DNA of 64,000 bases from Acidovorax sp. (GTDB lineage Bacteria > Pseudomonadota > Gammaproteobacteria > Burkholderiales > Burkholderiaceae_C): positions 1-64,000 of the forward strand of contig NZ_JADHVT010000003.1 in assembly GCF_016783915.1 (NCBI RefSeq). Reading direction: 5' to 3'. Each line of letters starts with the position of its first letter. The stretch's first letter is position 1. The notes below the pieces were generated by a model. The model was given only the letters and a program-made list of their open reading frames with translations. It was not told the origin of the DNA and did not search any database. Below, one piece after another: positions 17,682-28,939 of this stretch. The translations under genes were made by a program, and so were the position numbers.

Positions 17682-19061
17682 TCAGAAAGGCATCTTGGGC
17701 ATGCCTCCGCCGCCCATGCCCTTCATGCCGCCCATCTTCTTCATCATCTTCATCAGGCCGCCGCCCTTCATCTTTTTCATCATGCCCTGCATCTGCTCAA
17801 ACTCCTTGAGCAGGCGGTTGACTTCCTGCACATGCACACCCGCCCCGTTGGCGATGCGCTTCTTGCGCGTGGCCTTGATGAGTTCGGGCTTGCGGCGCTC
17901 CAGGGGCGTCATGCTCTGGATGATGCCTTCCTTGCGCTTGATGTCTTTTTCGGCCTTGTCCATATCCAGCGAACCCGCCTTGGCGGTCAGCTGGGAGGGC
18001 AGCTTGTCCATCAGGCTCGACAGCCCGCCCATCTGCTTCATCTGCTGGATCTGCGAGAGAAAGTCGTTCAGGTCGAACCCGTCACCGCTCTTGACCTTGG
18101 CCGCCAGCTTTTGGGCGGCCTCCATGTCCACCCCGGCCGTCACCTGCTCCACCAGCGCCACGATGTCGCCCATGCCCAGGATGCGGCCCGCATGGCGCTC
18201 TGCGTCGAACACTTCCAGGCCGTCGATCTTCTCCGAGACACCGGCAAACTTGATCGGAGCCCCTGTGATCTGGCGCACGGACAGCGCGGCACCGCCGCGC
18301 GAGTCGCCGTCCAGCTTGGTGAGCACGATACCGGTGAGCGGCAGCGCCTCCTTGAAGGCCTTGGCAGTGTTGATGGCATCCTGGCCCTGCATGGCATCCA
18401 CCACGAACAACGTTTCGACCGGGTTCAGGGCGGAGTGCAGGTCCTTGATTTCCTTCATCAAGGCTTCGTCGATGGCCAGGCGGCCGGCCGTGTCCACCAG
18501 CAGTACGTCAAAGTAGTGCTTCTTGGCGTAGTCCAGCGCGGCGTGGGCGATGTCGAGCGGCTTCTGGTCGGGCGTGCTCGGGAACCACTCGGCACCGGCC
18601 TGCTTGGTCACGGTCTTGAGCTGCTCGATGGCGGCCGGGCGGTACACGTCGCCGGACACGGTCAGCACCTTTTTCTTGCGCTTTTCAATCAGGTGCTTGG
18701 CCAGTTTGGCCGTGGTGGTGGTCTTGCCCGCACCTTGCAGCCCGGCCATCAGGATCACGGCAGGCGGCTGGGCGGCCAGGTTGATGTCGGCCACGCCCTC
18801 GCCCATGGTAGCGGCGAGTTCGCGGTTGACGATGCTGACCAGCGTCTGCCCGGGCTTGAGGGAACCCAGCACCTCCTGGCCCAGGGCTTTTTCCTTGACG
18901 CGGGCGATGAAGTCGCGCACCACGGGCAGGGCCACGTCGGCTTCGAGCAGCGCCATGCGCACTTCGCGCAGCATGTCCTGCACGTTGGATTCGGTGATGC
19001 GGGCCTGGCCACGCATCTCCTTGACGAGGCGCGTGAGTTTGTCGGTAAGGGCGGAGGCCAT
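17682..19061 (-). CDS. ffh: Signal recognition particle protein Ffh
   Basis: The 459-residue protein has an N-domain four-helix bundle and a GTPase domain with GLQGAGKTTTTAKLAKHL (about 103-120), DTAGR and TKLDGDSRGG. A methionine-rich M domain ends in a glycine/methionine tail (MGGMKGMGGGGMPKMPF). It binds 4.5S RNA and signal sequences and targets ribosomes to FtsY. The gene stands alone on this strand. No 4.5S RNA gene was seen. Confidence 0.98.
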   Translation of the reverse strand: MASALTDKLTRLVKEMRGQARITESNVQDMLREVRMALLEADVALPVVRDFIARVKEKALGQEVLGSLKPGQTLVSIVNRELAATMGEGVADINLAAQPPAVILMAGLQGAGKTTTTAKLAKHLIEKRKKKVLTVSGDVYRPAAIEQLKTVTKQAGAEWFPSTPDQKPLDIAHAALDYAKKHYFDVLLVDTAGRLAIDEALMKEIKDLHSALNPVETLFVVDAMQGQDAINTAKAFKEALPLTGIVLTKLDGDSRGGAALSVRQITGAPIKFAGVSEKIDGLEVFDAERHAGRILGMGDIVALVEQVTAGVDMEAAQKLAAKVKSGDGFDLNDFLSQIQQMKQMGGLSSLMDKLPSQLTAKAGSLDMDKAEKDIKRKEGIIQSMTPLERRKPELIKATRKKRIANGAGVHVQEVNRLLKEFEQMQGMMKKMKGGGLMKMMKKMGGMKGMGGGGMPKMPF

Positions 19062-19153
19062 AGGGGTGTTTCCGGTATTGGCTGCGCGCCGTCAACAAGG
19101 GCGTTGTGCGCGCGGCCCCGCCAGGGCGCTGGCGGTGGGCGAAAGGCTAAACT

Positions 19154-19957
19154 GTGCCCATGATTTTAACGAGTAGCTCTCCGGTCAGTTGGCTGCTGGC
19201 CCTGGCCGCTGCCGTGGCTTATGCTGTGCCTGCCGCCGCAGCCTCCCGCCTGGGGGCGGCAGCGGCGCGCAATGCACTGCTGGTGGCGTGGTTGCTGCAT
19301 GGGGCCGTGCTGGTGTGGGGCCTATGGGGCGAAGCGCCCCGGTTCGGTTTTGCGCCCGCGCTGTCGATGACTGCATGGCTGGTGCTCACGGTGTATGCCG
19401 TGGAGCGGCAGTTGTTTCCGCAAATGCAGTCGCGCTGGGTGCTGGCAGGCCTGGGCGCCGCAGCCATTGTGCTGGCCATGCTGTTCCCGGGTCAGCCCCT
19501 GCATGTGACCGCTTCGGCCTGGCTGCCGCTGCACTTGGCGCTGGGGATTGCTTGTTATGGCCTGTTTGCAGCCGCCGTGGTGCACGCCTGGCTCATGACA
19601 CGCGCCGAGCGCCATATCCGGCAGGCTGAAGACCCGCACAGCGGCATACCGCTGCTCACGCTGGAGCGACTGACCTTCCGGTTCGTGACGGCGGGGTTTG
19701 TGCTGCTCACCGCCACACTGCTCGCGGGGTGGCTGTTCGGCGAGACGCTGTATGGCCGGGCCTGGCGGTGGGACCACAAGGCCGTGTTCTCGATGCTCTC
19801 GTGGCTGACGTTTGCCACCCTGCTGCTGGGCCGCGCGCGGTTTGGCTGGCGGGGCCGCAACGCGGTGCGCGTGTTGTATGCGGGCTCTGCCCTGCTGCTG
19901 CTGGCCTATGTGGGCTCGCGTTTTGTATTGGAAGTTGTTCTGGGCCGCAGCACATGA
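19154..19957 (+). CDS. Cytochrome c assembly (CcsA/YpjD-like) membrane protein
   Basis: The roughly 267-residue integral membrane protein has about eight hydrophobic segments. It carries the CcsA-type C-terminal signature RAWRWDHKAVFSMLSWLTF and conserved histidines (HLALGIACYGLF). Family members take part in haem handling for c-type cytochromes, but this short YpjD-like branch is functionally uncertain. Two starts are possible: GTG 19154, 7 bases after GAAAGG, or ATG 19160. It shares an ATGA overlap with the next gene. Confidence 0.82.
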   Translation: MPMILTSSSPVSWLLALAAAVAYAVPAAAASRLGAAAARNALLVAWLLHGAVLVWGLWGEAPRFGFAPALSMTAWLVLTVYAVERQLFPQMQSRWVLAGLGAAAIVLAMLFPGQPLHVTASAWLPLHLALGIACYGLFAAAVVHAWLMTRAERHIRQAEDPHSGIPLLTLERLTFRFVTAGFVLLTATLLAGWLFGETLYGRAWRWDHKAVFSMLSWLTFATLLLGRARFGWRGRNAVRVLYAGSALLLLAYVGSRFVLEVVLGRST

Positions 19958-20181
19958 AATACCTGGTCTTGTTGGTCGTCATCGCGGTGGCGGTGGGTAT
20001 CTGGCGCAGTCGCCGCGCTCCTGATGCTGCTGCGCCCAAGGCGCCCGCCACTCCACCGACCCTGCCGCAGGACATGCTGGCCTGCGCGCATTGCGGTGTT
20101 CACATCCCCCAGGCCGAGGCTTTGATGCTGGGCAGCCAGGCCTATTGCAGTGCCGAACACCGGCGCCTGGGCCCGGCCTGA
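19954..20181 (+). CDS. PP0621-type small protein with TM helix and cysteine knuckle
   Basis: The 75-residue protein starts at an ATG that overlaps the previous stop (ATGA). It has one N-terminal TM helix (YLVLLVVIAVAVGIW), a Pro/Ala linker and the segment CAHCGVHIPQAEA followed by YCSAEHRRLG, a likely small metal-binding knuckle. It matches the PP0621 family that often lies before pilS in betaproteobacteria. Function is unknown. Confidence 0.82.
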   Translation: MKYLVLLVVIAVAVGIWRSRRAPDAAAPKAPATPPTLPQDMLACAHCGVHIPQAEALMLGSQAYCSAEHRRLGPA

Positions 20182-20204
20182 ACGGCGCTGTGCCCGTTTT
20201 GACC

Positions 20205-21908
20205 ATGCAAGCTGTGCCCGCAGGTTCCCTGCCGCCTTCGGCGGATGCACCCTTTGCACGGCTGTGGCTGGGTTTCCTCACCGGCCGCGTCATGGTGGCC
20301 CTGGCACTGCTGGTGTTGCAAGGCGCCGGGCAGCTCATCAACCAGGCGGTGGGCGCCACCGTACTGGCGGTTTGTGCGGCCTACCTCGCGGCCACCGTGG
20401 TACTGCGGGTGCTCTCGCGCAGAGGGCCACCCTCGCCCGGCGCCGGGCCCCAGTGGCTGCCCTCCATCGGAGTGGACCTGGCCGCGATCACCGCGCTGCA
20501 GTTGCTGCATGCGGGCACCATGAATTACACACCGCTGTTCGGCCTGCCCATCCTGATCGCAGCGGTCATGGGCACGCTGACGCTGGCCCTGGGCACCACC
20601 GCCGCGGTCACCCTGCTGCTGCTGGGCTGGGCCTGGTGGGTGGGCCAGTACAGCACGGGAGACGAAGGGCAGCGCTACCTGCAAAGCGCACTGACCGGCA
20701 CGGGCTACTTCATCGTGAGCTACCTGGTGCACCAGCTCGCGACCCGCCTGGCGCGCGAACAAGAAGTGGCGCAACAAAGCCAGGTGGCGGCGCGCGTACA
20801 GACCCAGGTCAGTGCACTGGTCATCCAGAACCTATCCGATGGTGTGCTGGTGGTGGACGAGAGCGATGTGGTGCGCATTGCCAACCCGGCAGGTCTACAG
20901 CTGCTGGGCGGCATGGCGCTGACCGAGTTACCTTTTGCACTGACATCCACCGCGCCATGGCACCCCCTGGTCGTACTGGCACGACGCACCTTCCGGCACG
21001 AACAATCCCAGACGGCCGACGTCGATCTGCTGCATGAAGGCCAGAGCCCTACCGGCCTGCATGTGCGCACCTGGCTCACGTCCACCCGCAATGCGGCCTT
21101 GCAAACGCGCTCCGAGCGGCTGTGCGTGATGTTTCTGCACGACCTGCGGGAGATGGAAGCGCGGCTGCGCACCGAAAAGCTCGCGGCCATGGGCCGCATG
21201 TCCGCCGCTGTGGCCCACGAGATCCGCAACCCGCTGGCGGCCATCGTGCAGGCCAATGCCCTGCTAGAAGAAGACTTGCACGACCCGGCACAAAAACGCC
21301 TGGCACACATGGTGCAACAGAACGCCGACCGCCTGGCCCGCATCGCCGAAGAGGTGCTGGACATTGCCCGCGTGCAGCATCAGATCAGCCATGCACCTGC
21401 CTCAACCGTGGCGCTGGACGAGACCGTCGCCCAGATCTGGAACGACTGGCAGGCCCAGGACCCCGCCCGGCGGCGCGCCGTGGTGTCACTTGATACAGAC
21501 ACCACCCAGGTGGAGTTTGACGCCGAGCACCTGCGTCGCGTACTGGTCAACCTGCTGGACAACGCCCTGCGCTACATGGGCCCGGAGCCCGACTCGTTGT
21601 CAGTAACCACGCGCAACACGCCGTCTGGCCAGGTCAGCCTACAGGTGTGGAGCGACGGTGCCCCGATGGACAAATCCGTGGAGCGGCATTTGTTCGAGCC
21701 GTTCTTCTCCTCGGAGAGCCGTTCCAGCGGTCTGGGCCTCTATATTTGCCGGGAGCTGTGCCAGCGCCATGGCGCCTCCATCAGCTACCAGCGCTTGAAC
21801 CGCCCCACCGCACGCGGAGACATCGGAGGCAACGCCTTCACCGTGGGCTTCCGCCGCACGACCCGCCCCGCCGATACTGCCACCTTGTTTGACACCATCG
21901 TGGTCTGA
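20205..21908 (+). CDS. pilS: Type IV pilus sensor histidine kinase PilS
   Basis: The 567-residue kinase begins with about six TM helices (residues 20-185). A PAS-like domain follows near 205-320, with the phosphoacceptor H338 in SAAVAHEIRNPLAAIVQAN. The ATPase domain shows NLLDNALRY and SSGLGLYICRELCQRHG. In P. aeruginosa PilS senses pilin in the membrane and phosphorylates PilR. ATG 20205 avoids a non-conserved N-terminal extension; GTG 20190 is possible. Confidence 0.93.
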   Translation: MQAVPAGSLPPSADAPFARLWLGFLTGRVMVALALLVLQGAGQLINQAVGATVLAVCAAYLAATVVLRVLSRRGPPSPGAGPQWLPSIGVDLAAITALQLLHAGTMNYTPLFGLPILIAAVMGTLTLALGTTAAVTLLLLGWAWWVGQYSTGDEGQRYLQSALTGTGYFIVSYLVHQLATRLAREQEVAQQSQVAARVQTQVSALVIQNLSDGVLVVDESDVVRIANPAGLQLLGGMALTELPFALTSTAPWHPLVVLARRTFRHEQSQTADVDLLHEGQSPTGLHVRTWLTSTRNAALQTRSERLCVMFLHDLREMEARLRTEKLAAMGRMSAAVAHEIRNPLAAIVQANALLEEDLHDPAQKRLAHMVQQNADRLARIAEEVLDIARVQHQISHAPASTVALDETVAQIWNDWQAQDPARRRAVVSLDTDTTQVEFDAEHLRRVLVNLLDNALRYMGPEPDSLSVTTRNTPSGQVSLQVWSDGAPMDKSVERHLFEPFFSSESRSSGLGLYICRELCQRHGASISYQRLNRPTARGDIGGNAFTVGFRRTTRPADTATLFDTIVV

Positions 21909-21919
21909 CTGCCACCTCC

Positions 21920-23485
<1,566 letters not shown>

Positions 23486-24098
23486 CAGCGCACCAGCAGA
23501 AAACCCGACGCCCTGGGGGGGCGGCTGGCACCGGGCGGCCCAGCGGCTGGCATCTCCGAATCACGGGCAGCGCCCGGTGCATGCCTCGCAGGTCGATCTG
23601 ATCGTGGTGCATTCCATCAGCCTGCCACCGGGCGAATACGGTGGCGGTGCCGTGCAACAGTTGTTCACCAACACCCTGGACTGGGATGCGCACCCCTACT
23701 ACCAGGGCATCCGCGGATTGCAGGTGTCCGCGCATTTTTTCATCGAGCGCACCGGGGTGCTGTGGCAGTTTGTGGATTGTGACCTGCGCGCCTGGCATGC
23801 CGGGCAATCGTTCTACCGTGGGAGGAGCCAGTGCAACGACGATTCCATCGGCATTGAACTGGAAGGACTGGAGGGCCTGCACTTCGAGCCCGCACAGTAC
23901 GAAGCCCTGGCCAGAGTCTGCCAGGACATTGCGCTTCGCTACCCCATTAAGCACATCGCGGGGCATGAACACATTGCCCCAGGGCGCAAACTGGACCCGG
24001 GCCCGGGCTTTGACTGGCCACGGCTGCAAAGGGCATTGGACTGGCCTGCGCAGCGACTCCCGCAGAGCACACAAACGGGACCGTCGCAGCCCAGCTGA

Positions 24099-24335
24099 CG
24101 CGGCGCCTTCACTGTCGCACGGGCGCATCAATACAAATTTTTCTTTGTGCGTTTGCACATGTTTACCCAAGCAAGTGCCGCGCGGTCTGGCGCAGGAAAT
24201 CCGCCGCCAAGGTCCGCCGCTGCGCGGTTTGGCATCCCATGCGTCGCATCCACAAGGGCTGGCCGCAGACACCGATAGCTGGCGTACCGGGGCTGGGAAC
24301 ATACTGTTTCCGTTTTGGGGGCTCATTCCGGCGGT
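24099..24335. other. Non-coding stretch before the nrd promoter
   Basis: No convincing gene is seen on either strand. A weak hairpin ACAAA-TTTTTC-TTTGT lies just after ampD and could end its transcript. The open frames crossing the region have no ribosome sites or family resemblance. Confidence 0.6.
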
Positions 24336-24383
24336 ACACTACCGGTAGTGTCTTGAACCGCCTCGACACACCATATATAGTGT
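24336..24383 (+). promoter_or_regulatory. nrdAB promoter with two NrdR boxes
   Basis: NrdR box 1 is ACACTACCGGTAGTGT (24336-24351), a perfect palindrome. Box 2 is ACACCATATATAGTGT (24368-24383). The starts are 32 bp apart, about three helical turns, as is typical for paired NrdR sites. A promoter fits between them: -35 TTGAAC (24353-24358), 17 bases, -10 TATAGT (24376-24381) inside box 2. NrdR binding would block RNA polymerase when dATP is high. Confidence 0.88.
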
Positions 24384-24474
24384 GCGCCAGACTAAAGTCC
24401 GGCGCATCACACACACGCTGCGGCGGCACACCAGGCCGTACGCCCACCCCAGACAGCCCACAGAAGAGGACCCC

Positions 24475-27420
24475 ATGCAAGCTGCTTTGAACACGCCTTC
24501 CACTGCCCATGCCGTTACTACCGATGCCCCCGCATCCCAGGCAGCGCCTGCGGCCACGGCCTCCAACACGTTTGCGCACTACCAGATCATTCGCCGCAAC
24601 GGAGCCGTAGTGCCTTTCGAACCGCAAAAGATCGCGGTGGCCATGATGAAGGCCTTCCTGGCAGTCCACGGTACGCAAGGCGCGGCATCGGCCAGCGTGC
24701 GCGAGGTGGTGGACACGCTGACTCATAACGTCACGCGCGCCCTGATGCGCTCGCGCCCTGGCGGAGGCACCTTCCACATTGAAGACGTGCAAGACCAGGT
24801 GGAGCTCGGCCTGATGCGTGGCGGTCACCACGAAATTGCCCGCGCCTACGTCCTGTACCGCGAGCGCCGCACGCAAGAACGTGCCCGCCAAGCCGAACAG
24901 CAAACCCCCGCTGTGTCCATCCCGCTGCTGCAGGTGATCGATGGGGGCGAGCGTGTTGCGCTGGACCCGAAGCGCCTGCAGGCCCTGATCGAGTCGGCGT
25001 GCGTGAACCTAGGCGCCGACGTGAAGGCCGACCCCATCGTGGCCGAGACCATGCGCAACCTGTACGACGGCGTGCCCATGGATGAGGTTTACAAGGCCTC
25101 CATCCTGGCAGCCCGTACTCTCATCGAGAAGGATCCCGACTACACCTACGCCACCGCCCGCCTGTTGCTGCACACCATCGTGCGCGAGGTGCTGGGCCGC
25201 GAGGTGACGCAGGATGCGATGGGCCAGGCGTACATCGAGTACTTCCCACAATTCATCAAGAAGGGCGTGGACAACGACCTGCTGGATGAGCGCCTGATGC
25301 AGTACGACCTGCAACGTCTGGGCGCCGCGCTCAAGGCAGACCGCGACCTGAAATTTGACTACCTCGGCCTGCAGACCCTGTACGACCGCTACTTTCTGCA
25401 CGTCAAGAAAACCCGCATCGAGCTGCCGCAAGCATTCTTCATGCGTGTGGCCATGGGCCTGGCGCTCAATGAAACCGACCGCGAAGCCCGCGCCATCGAG
25501 TTCTATGAAGTGCTCTCGTCGTTCGACTTCATGTCGTCCACCCCCACGCTGTTCAACAGCGGTACGCTGCGCTCCCAACTGTCAAGCTGCTACCTGACCA
25601 CGGTGCCTGACGACCTCGATGGCATCTACGAGTCCATCAAGGAAAACGCCTTGCTGTCCAAGTTTGCCGGTGGCCTGGGCAACGACTGGACCCGCGTGCG
25701 CGCACTGGGCTCGCACATCAAGGGCACCAATGGCGAATCGCAAGGCGTGGTTCCCTTCCTCAAGGTGGTCAACGACACAGCCGTGGCCGTGAACCAGGGC
25801 GGCAAACGCAAGGGCGCCGTCTGCACCTACCTGGAAACCTGGCACCTGGACATTGAAGAGTTCCTGGAGCTGCGCAAGAACACCGGCGATGACCGCCGCC
25901 GCACGCACGACATGAACACGGCCAACTGGATCCCCGACCTGTTCATGCGCCGCGTGATGGAAAAGGGCACCTGGACCCTGTTCTCGCCCTCCAACGTGCC
26001 CGACCTGCACGACCTGTTTGGCGCCGACTTTGAAAAGGCCTACGTGGCCTACGAAGAAAAGGCTGCGCGCGGCGAGATCAAGCCCGCCAAGACCATTCAG
26101 GCCACGGATCTCTGGCGCAAGATGCTGACCATGCTGTTCGAGACCGGCCATCCCTGGATCACGTTCAAGGATGCCTGCAACGTGCGCTCGCCCCAGCAGC
26201 ACGCCGGTGTGGTGCATTCGTCCAATCTGTGCACCGAGATCACGCTCAACACCAGCGACACCGAAACCGCCGTTTGCAACCTCGGCTCAGTCAACCTGCT
26301 GCAGCACATCAAGGACGGCCAGATCGACCACGACAAGCTCAAGAGGACCATCACGGTCGCCATGCGCATGCTCGACAACGTGATCGACATCAACTACTAC
26401 GCAGTCAAGAAGGCACGCGACTCCAACCTGCGTCACCGTCCGGTCGGCCTGGGCGTGATGGCCTTCCAGGACAGCCTGTATGAACTGCGCATCCCCTACG
26501 CTTCGCAAGAGGCGGTGGAATTCGCCGACAAGTCGATGGAAGCCATCTGCTACTACGCCTACTGGGCGTCCACCGAGCTGGCCAAGGAGCGCGGCAAGTA
26601 CTCCAGCTACAAGGGCTCGCTGTGGGATCGCGGCATCCTGCCCTTTGACACGCTGGACATGCTCTCGCAAGCCCGTGGCGGCTATGTGGAAGTGGACCGC
26701 TCGTCCACGCTGGACTGGGACGCCCTGCGCAACAAGATTGCAAGGGACGGCATGCGCAACTCCAACTGCGTCGCTATTGCCCCCACGGCCACCATTTCCA
26801 ACATCATTGGCGTCGATGCCTCGATCGAGCCTTCATTCGGCAACCTGTCGGTCAAGTCCAACCTGTCGGGCGAGTTCACGGTCATCAACGGCGGCCTGGT
26901 GCGTGACCTCAAGCGCCTGGGCCTGTGGGATGACGTGATGATCATGGACCTCAAGCACTTCAAGGGTTCGCTGCACCCCATCGACCGCGTGCCACAGGAC
27001 ATCAAGGCGCTGTACTCCACAGCCTTCGAAGTCGAACCCCAGTGGCTGGTGGAGGCCGCATCACGCCGCCAGAAGTGGATCGACCAGGCACAGAGCCTGA
27101 ACATCTACATGGCCGGCGCATCGGGCAAGAAGCTCGATGACACCTACAAGCTGGCATGGGTGCGCGGCCTCAAGACCACGTACTACCTGCGCACCCAAAG
27201 CGCTACGCACGTCGAAATGAGTACCGTGAACACACGCCAGCTCAACGCGGTTTCGTCGGGCAATGACAGCGGCGCATCGGCTGCTTCAGCAACGGCACAC
27301 GTCAAGCAAAGCCCGCTGGAGGCCGCTGCCGCAGCAGCCTCTCAGCAGGCCGCAGCCGTACCGGCCACGGACGTCAAGTTCTGCGCCATCGACGATCCTG
27401 GCTGCGAGGCCTGCCAGTAA
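24475..27420 (+). CDS. nrdA: Class Ia ribonucleotide reductase large subunit NrdA
   Basis: The 981-residue protein starts after AGAGGA. An ATP-cone allosteric domain (residues ~35-130, IIRRNGAVVPFEPQKIAVAMM) precedes the ten-stranded barrel. Catalytic cysteines are visible in SQLSSCYLTTVPDDL and SSNLCTEITLN, with NLGSVNL following. The C-terminal redox pair is within DPGCEACQ. It reduces ribonucleoside diphosphates to deoxy forms using the radical from NrdB. It is longer than the E. coli enzyme (761 residues) because of added N-terminal and low-complexity C-terminal sequence (Ala/Ser/Gln-rich, about 935-965). Paired NrdR boxes lie upstream. Confidence 0.96.
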   Translation: MQAALNTPSTAHAVTTDAPASQAAPAATASNTFAHYQIIRRNGAVVPFEPQKIAVAMMKAFLAVHGTQGAASASVREVVDTLTHNVTRALMRSRPGGGTFHIEDVQDQVELGLMRGGHHEIARAYVLYRERRTQERARQAEQQTPAVSIPLLQVIDGGERVALDPKRLQALIESACVNLGADVKADPIVAETMRNLYDGVPMDEVYKASILAARTLIEKDPDYTYATARLLLHTIVREVLGREVTQDAMGQAYIEYFPQFIKKGVDNDLLDERLMQYDLQRLGAALKADRDLKFDYLGLQTLYDRYFLHVKKTRIELPQAFFMRVAMGLALNETDREARAIEFYEVLSSFDFMSSTPTLFNSGTLRSQLSSCYLTTVPDDLDGIYESIKENALLSKFAGGLGNDWTRVRALGSHIKGTNGESQGVVPFLKVVNDTAVAVNQGGKRKGAVCTYLETWHLDIEEFLELRKNTGDDRRRTHDMNTANWIPDLFMRRVMEKGTWTLFSPSNVPDLHDLFGADFEKAYVAYEEKAARGEIKPAKTIQATDLWRKMLTMLFETGHPWITFKDACNVRSPQQHAGVVHSSNLCTEITLNTSDTETAVCNLGSVNLLQHIKDGQIDHDKLKRTITVAMRMLDNVIDINYYAVKKARDSNLRHRPVGLGVMAFQDSLYELRIPYASQEAVEFADKSMEAICYYAYWASTELAKERGKYSSYKGSLWDRGILPFDTLDMLSQARGGYVEVDRSSTLDWDALRNKIARDGMRNSNCVAIAPTATISNIIGVDASIEPSFGNLSVKSNLSGEFTVINGGLVRDLKRLGLWDDVMIMDLKHFKGSLHPIDRVPQDIKALYSTAFEVEPQWLVEAASRRQKWIDQAQSLNIYMAGASGKKLDDTYKLAWVRGLKTTYYLRTQSATHVEMSTVNTRQLNAVSSGNDSGASAASATAHVKQSPLEAAAAAASQQAAAVPATDVKFCAIDDPGCEACQ

Positions 27421-27430
27421 GAACTTTGCC

Positions 27431-27462
27431 AGCAACGCTTCGGGCTCGCCCGAGGCGTTGCT
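27431..27462 (+). other. Strong hairpin in the nrdA-nrdB intergenic region
   Basis: AGCAACGCTTCGGG (27431-27444) pairs with CCCGAGGCGTTGCT (27449-27462) around CTCG, giving a 14-bp stem with one wobble. No T tract follows, so it is more likely to affect RNA processing or stability than to terminate fully. Confidence 0.6.
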
Positions 27463-27555
27463 CCGGTGCTGTGAAGCAACAAAACCTTGCTGCACAACGC
27501 TTCAGTGCTTTCCTTTTCGCAGCACTGCTTTCATAATCCGAACACTGGAAAATCT

Positions 27556-28752
27556 ATGTTGACCTGGGACGAAGAAGTCAAGCCCTCATCGCAAAATCAA
27601 CTGGACGGCGGTCTGCACAACAACCGCCAGGTGGGACAACCGCCTCTGCCTTTCCAGACACCTTCGCTGCAACCAGTGGGCACCACGGCACCAGCAGCAA
27701 GCACCACCACTGCCCCCGTCGCCGCCGCTGCACACCGCCGTGTCAATGCAGCCGACAAGCGCATCATCAACGGCCAGACCGACGTCAACCAATTGGTGCC
27801 TTTCAAGTACAAGTGGGCGTGGGAAAAGTATCTCGCCACTTGCGCCAACCACTGGATGCCCCAAGAGGTGAACATGACGCGCGACATCGCGTTGTGGAAA
27901 GATCCCAACGGACTGACCGAAGACGAGCGCCGCATCATTAAGCGCAACCTGGGCTTCTTCGTCACCGCCGATTCGTTGGCTGCCAACAATATCGTGTTGG
28001 GCACCTACCGCCACATCACGGCACCTGAATGCCGTCAGTTCCTGCTGCGCCAGGCGTTCGAAGAGGCGATCCACACCCATGCCTACCAGTACATCGTGGA
28101 ATCGCTGGGCCTGGATGAGAGCGAGATCTTCAACGCCTACAACGAAGTCCAGTCGATCCGCGACAAGGACGAGTTCCTGATTCCCTTCATCGAAGCGATC
28201 ATGGATCCGTCTTTCAAAACGGGTACCCCCGAGACCGACCAGACCCTGCTCAAGTCGCTGATCGTTTTCGCGTGCCTGATGGAAGGCCTGTTCTTCTACG
28301 TTGGCTTCACGCAAATCCTGGCGTTGGGTCGCCAGAACAAGATGACGGGCGCCGCCGAGCAGTACCAGTACATCTTGCGCGACGAGTCAATGCATTGCAA
28401 CTTCGGGATCGACCTGATCAATCAGCTCAAGCTCGAAAACCCTCACCTCTGGACCGCAGAGTTCAAGGCCGAGATCAAGGCACTGTTCCTCAAGGCCGTG
28501 GAGTTGGAATACCGCTACGCTGAAGACACCATGCCCCGTGGCGTGCTGGGCATGAATGCCTCCATGTTCAAGGGCTACCTGCGCTACATCGCCAACCGCC
28601 GCGCCACGCAGATCGGGCTGGAGACGTTGTTCCCCAATGAAGAGAATCCGTTCCCATGGATGAGCGAGATGATCGATCTCAAGAAGGAACGCAATTTCTT
28701 CGAGACCCGGGTTATTGAATACCAGTCCGGTGGTGCGCTGTCCTGGGACTAG
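27556..28752 (+). CDS. nrdB: Class Ia ribonucleotide reductase small subunit NrdB
   Basis: This is a 398-residue diiron-tyrosyl radical protein. Iron-ligand helices are seen in [19 protein letters not shown] and [16 protein letters not shown], and later in [14 protein letters not shown] and [11 protein letters not shown]. The N-terminal ~65 residues are a Pro/Ala/Thr-rich extension before the conserved core. The start [10 protein letters not shown] is chosen over an upstream in-frame ATG at 27487. It supplies the radical to NrdA and probably shares its promoter. Confidence 0.96.
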   Translation: MLTWDEEVKPSSQNQLDGGLHNNRQVGQPPLPFQTPSLQPVGTTAPAASTTTAPVAAAAHRRVNAADKRIINGQTDVNQLVPFKYKWAWEKYLATCANHWMPQEVNMTRDIALWKDPNGLTEDERRIIKRNLGFFVTADSLAANNIVLGTYRHITAPECRQFLLRQAFEEAIHTHAYQYIVESLGLDESEIFNAYNEVQSIRDKDEFLIPFIEAIMDPSFKTGTPETDQTLLKSLIVFACLMEGLFFYVGFTQILALGRQNKMTGAAEQYQYILRDESMHCNFGIDLINQLKLENPHLWTAEFKAEIKALFLKAVELEYRYAEDTMPRGVLGMNASMFKGYLRYIANRRATQIGLETLFPNEENPFPWMSEMIDLKKERNFFETRVIEYQSGGALSWD

Positions 28753-28846
28753 CGCCTTTTTTGCAGGCCACACCACCATGGATTTTTACACCACGCCCAG
28801 CACCGACAGCGCGGCAGAGCGCTGCCCTGCGGGGCGTTCCCGTGTT

Positions 28847-28877
28847 CATGGAGATGGAGTTTTCATCCATCTCCATG
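28847..28877 (+). other. 11-bp inverted repeat upstream of the histone H1-like gene
   Basis: CATGGAGATGG (28847-28857) pairs perfectly with CCATCTCCATG (28867-28877) around a 9-base loop. It lies 63 bases before the start codon and is not followed by a T run, so it could be a 5'-leader structure or an operator. Confidence 0.55.
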
Positions 28878-28939
28878 GATCGCTTTCTGTCCACTGCAGA
28901 CAGGAAGTGCTCTTTGCAAATTGACCCAAGGAGAACATG

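Noticed and set aside
24163..24903. Minus-strand frame over the nrd promoter
   Set aside because: It would overlap the NrdR boxes and the nrdA start, and it resembles no family.
28715..28924. Short plus-strand frame after nrdB
   Set aside because: It starts inside nrdB in another frame, lacks a ribosome site and shows no family likeness.
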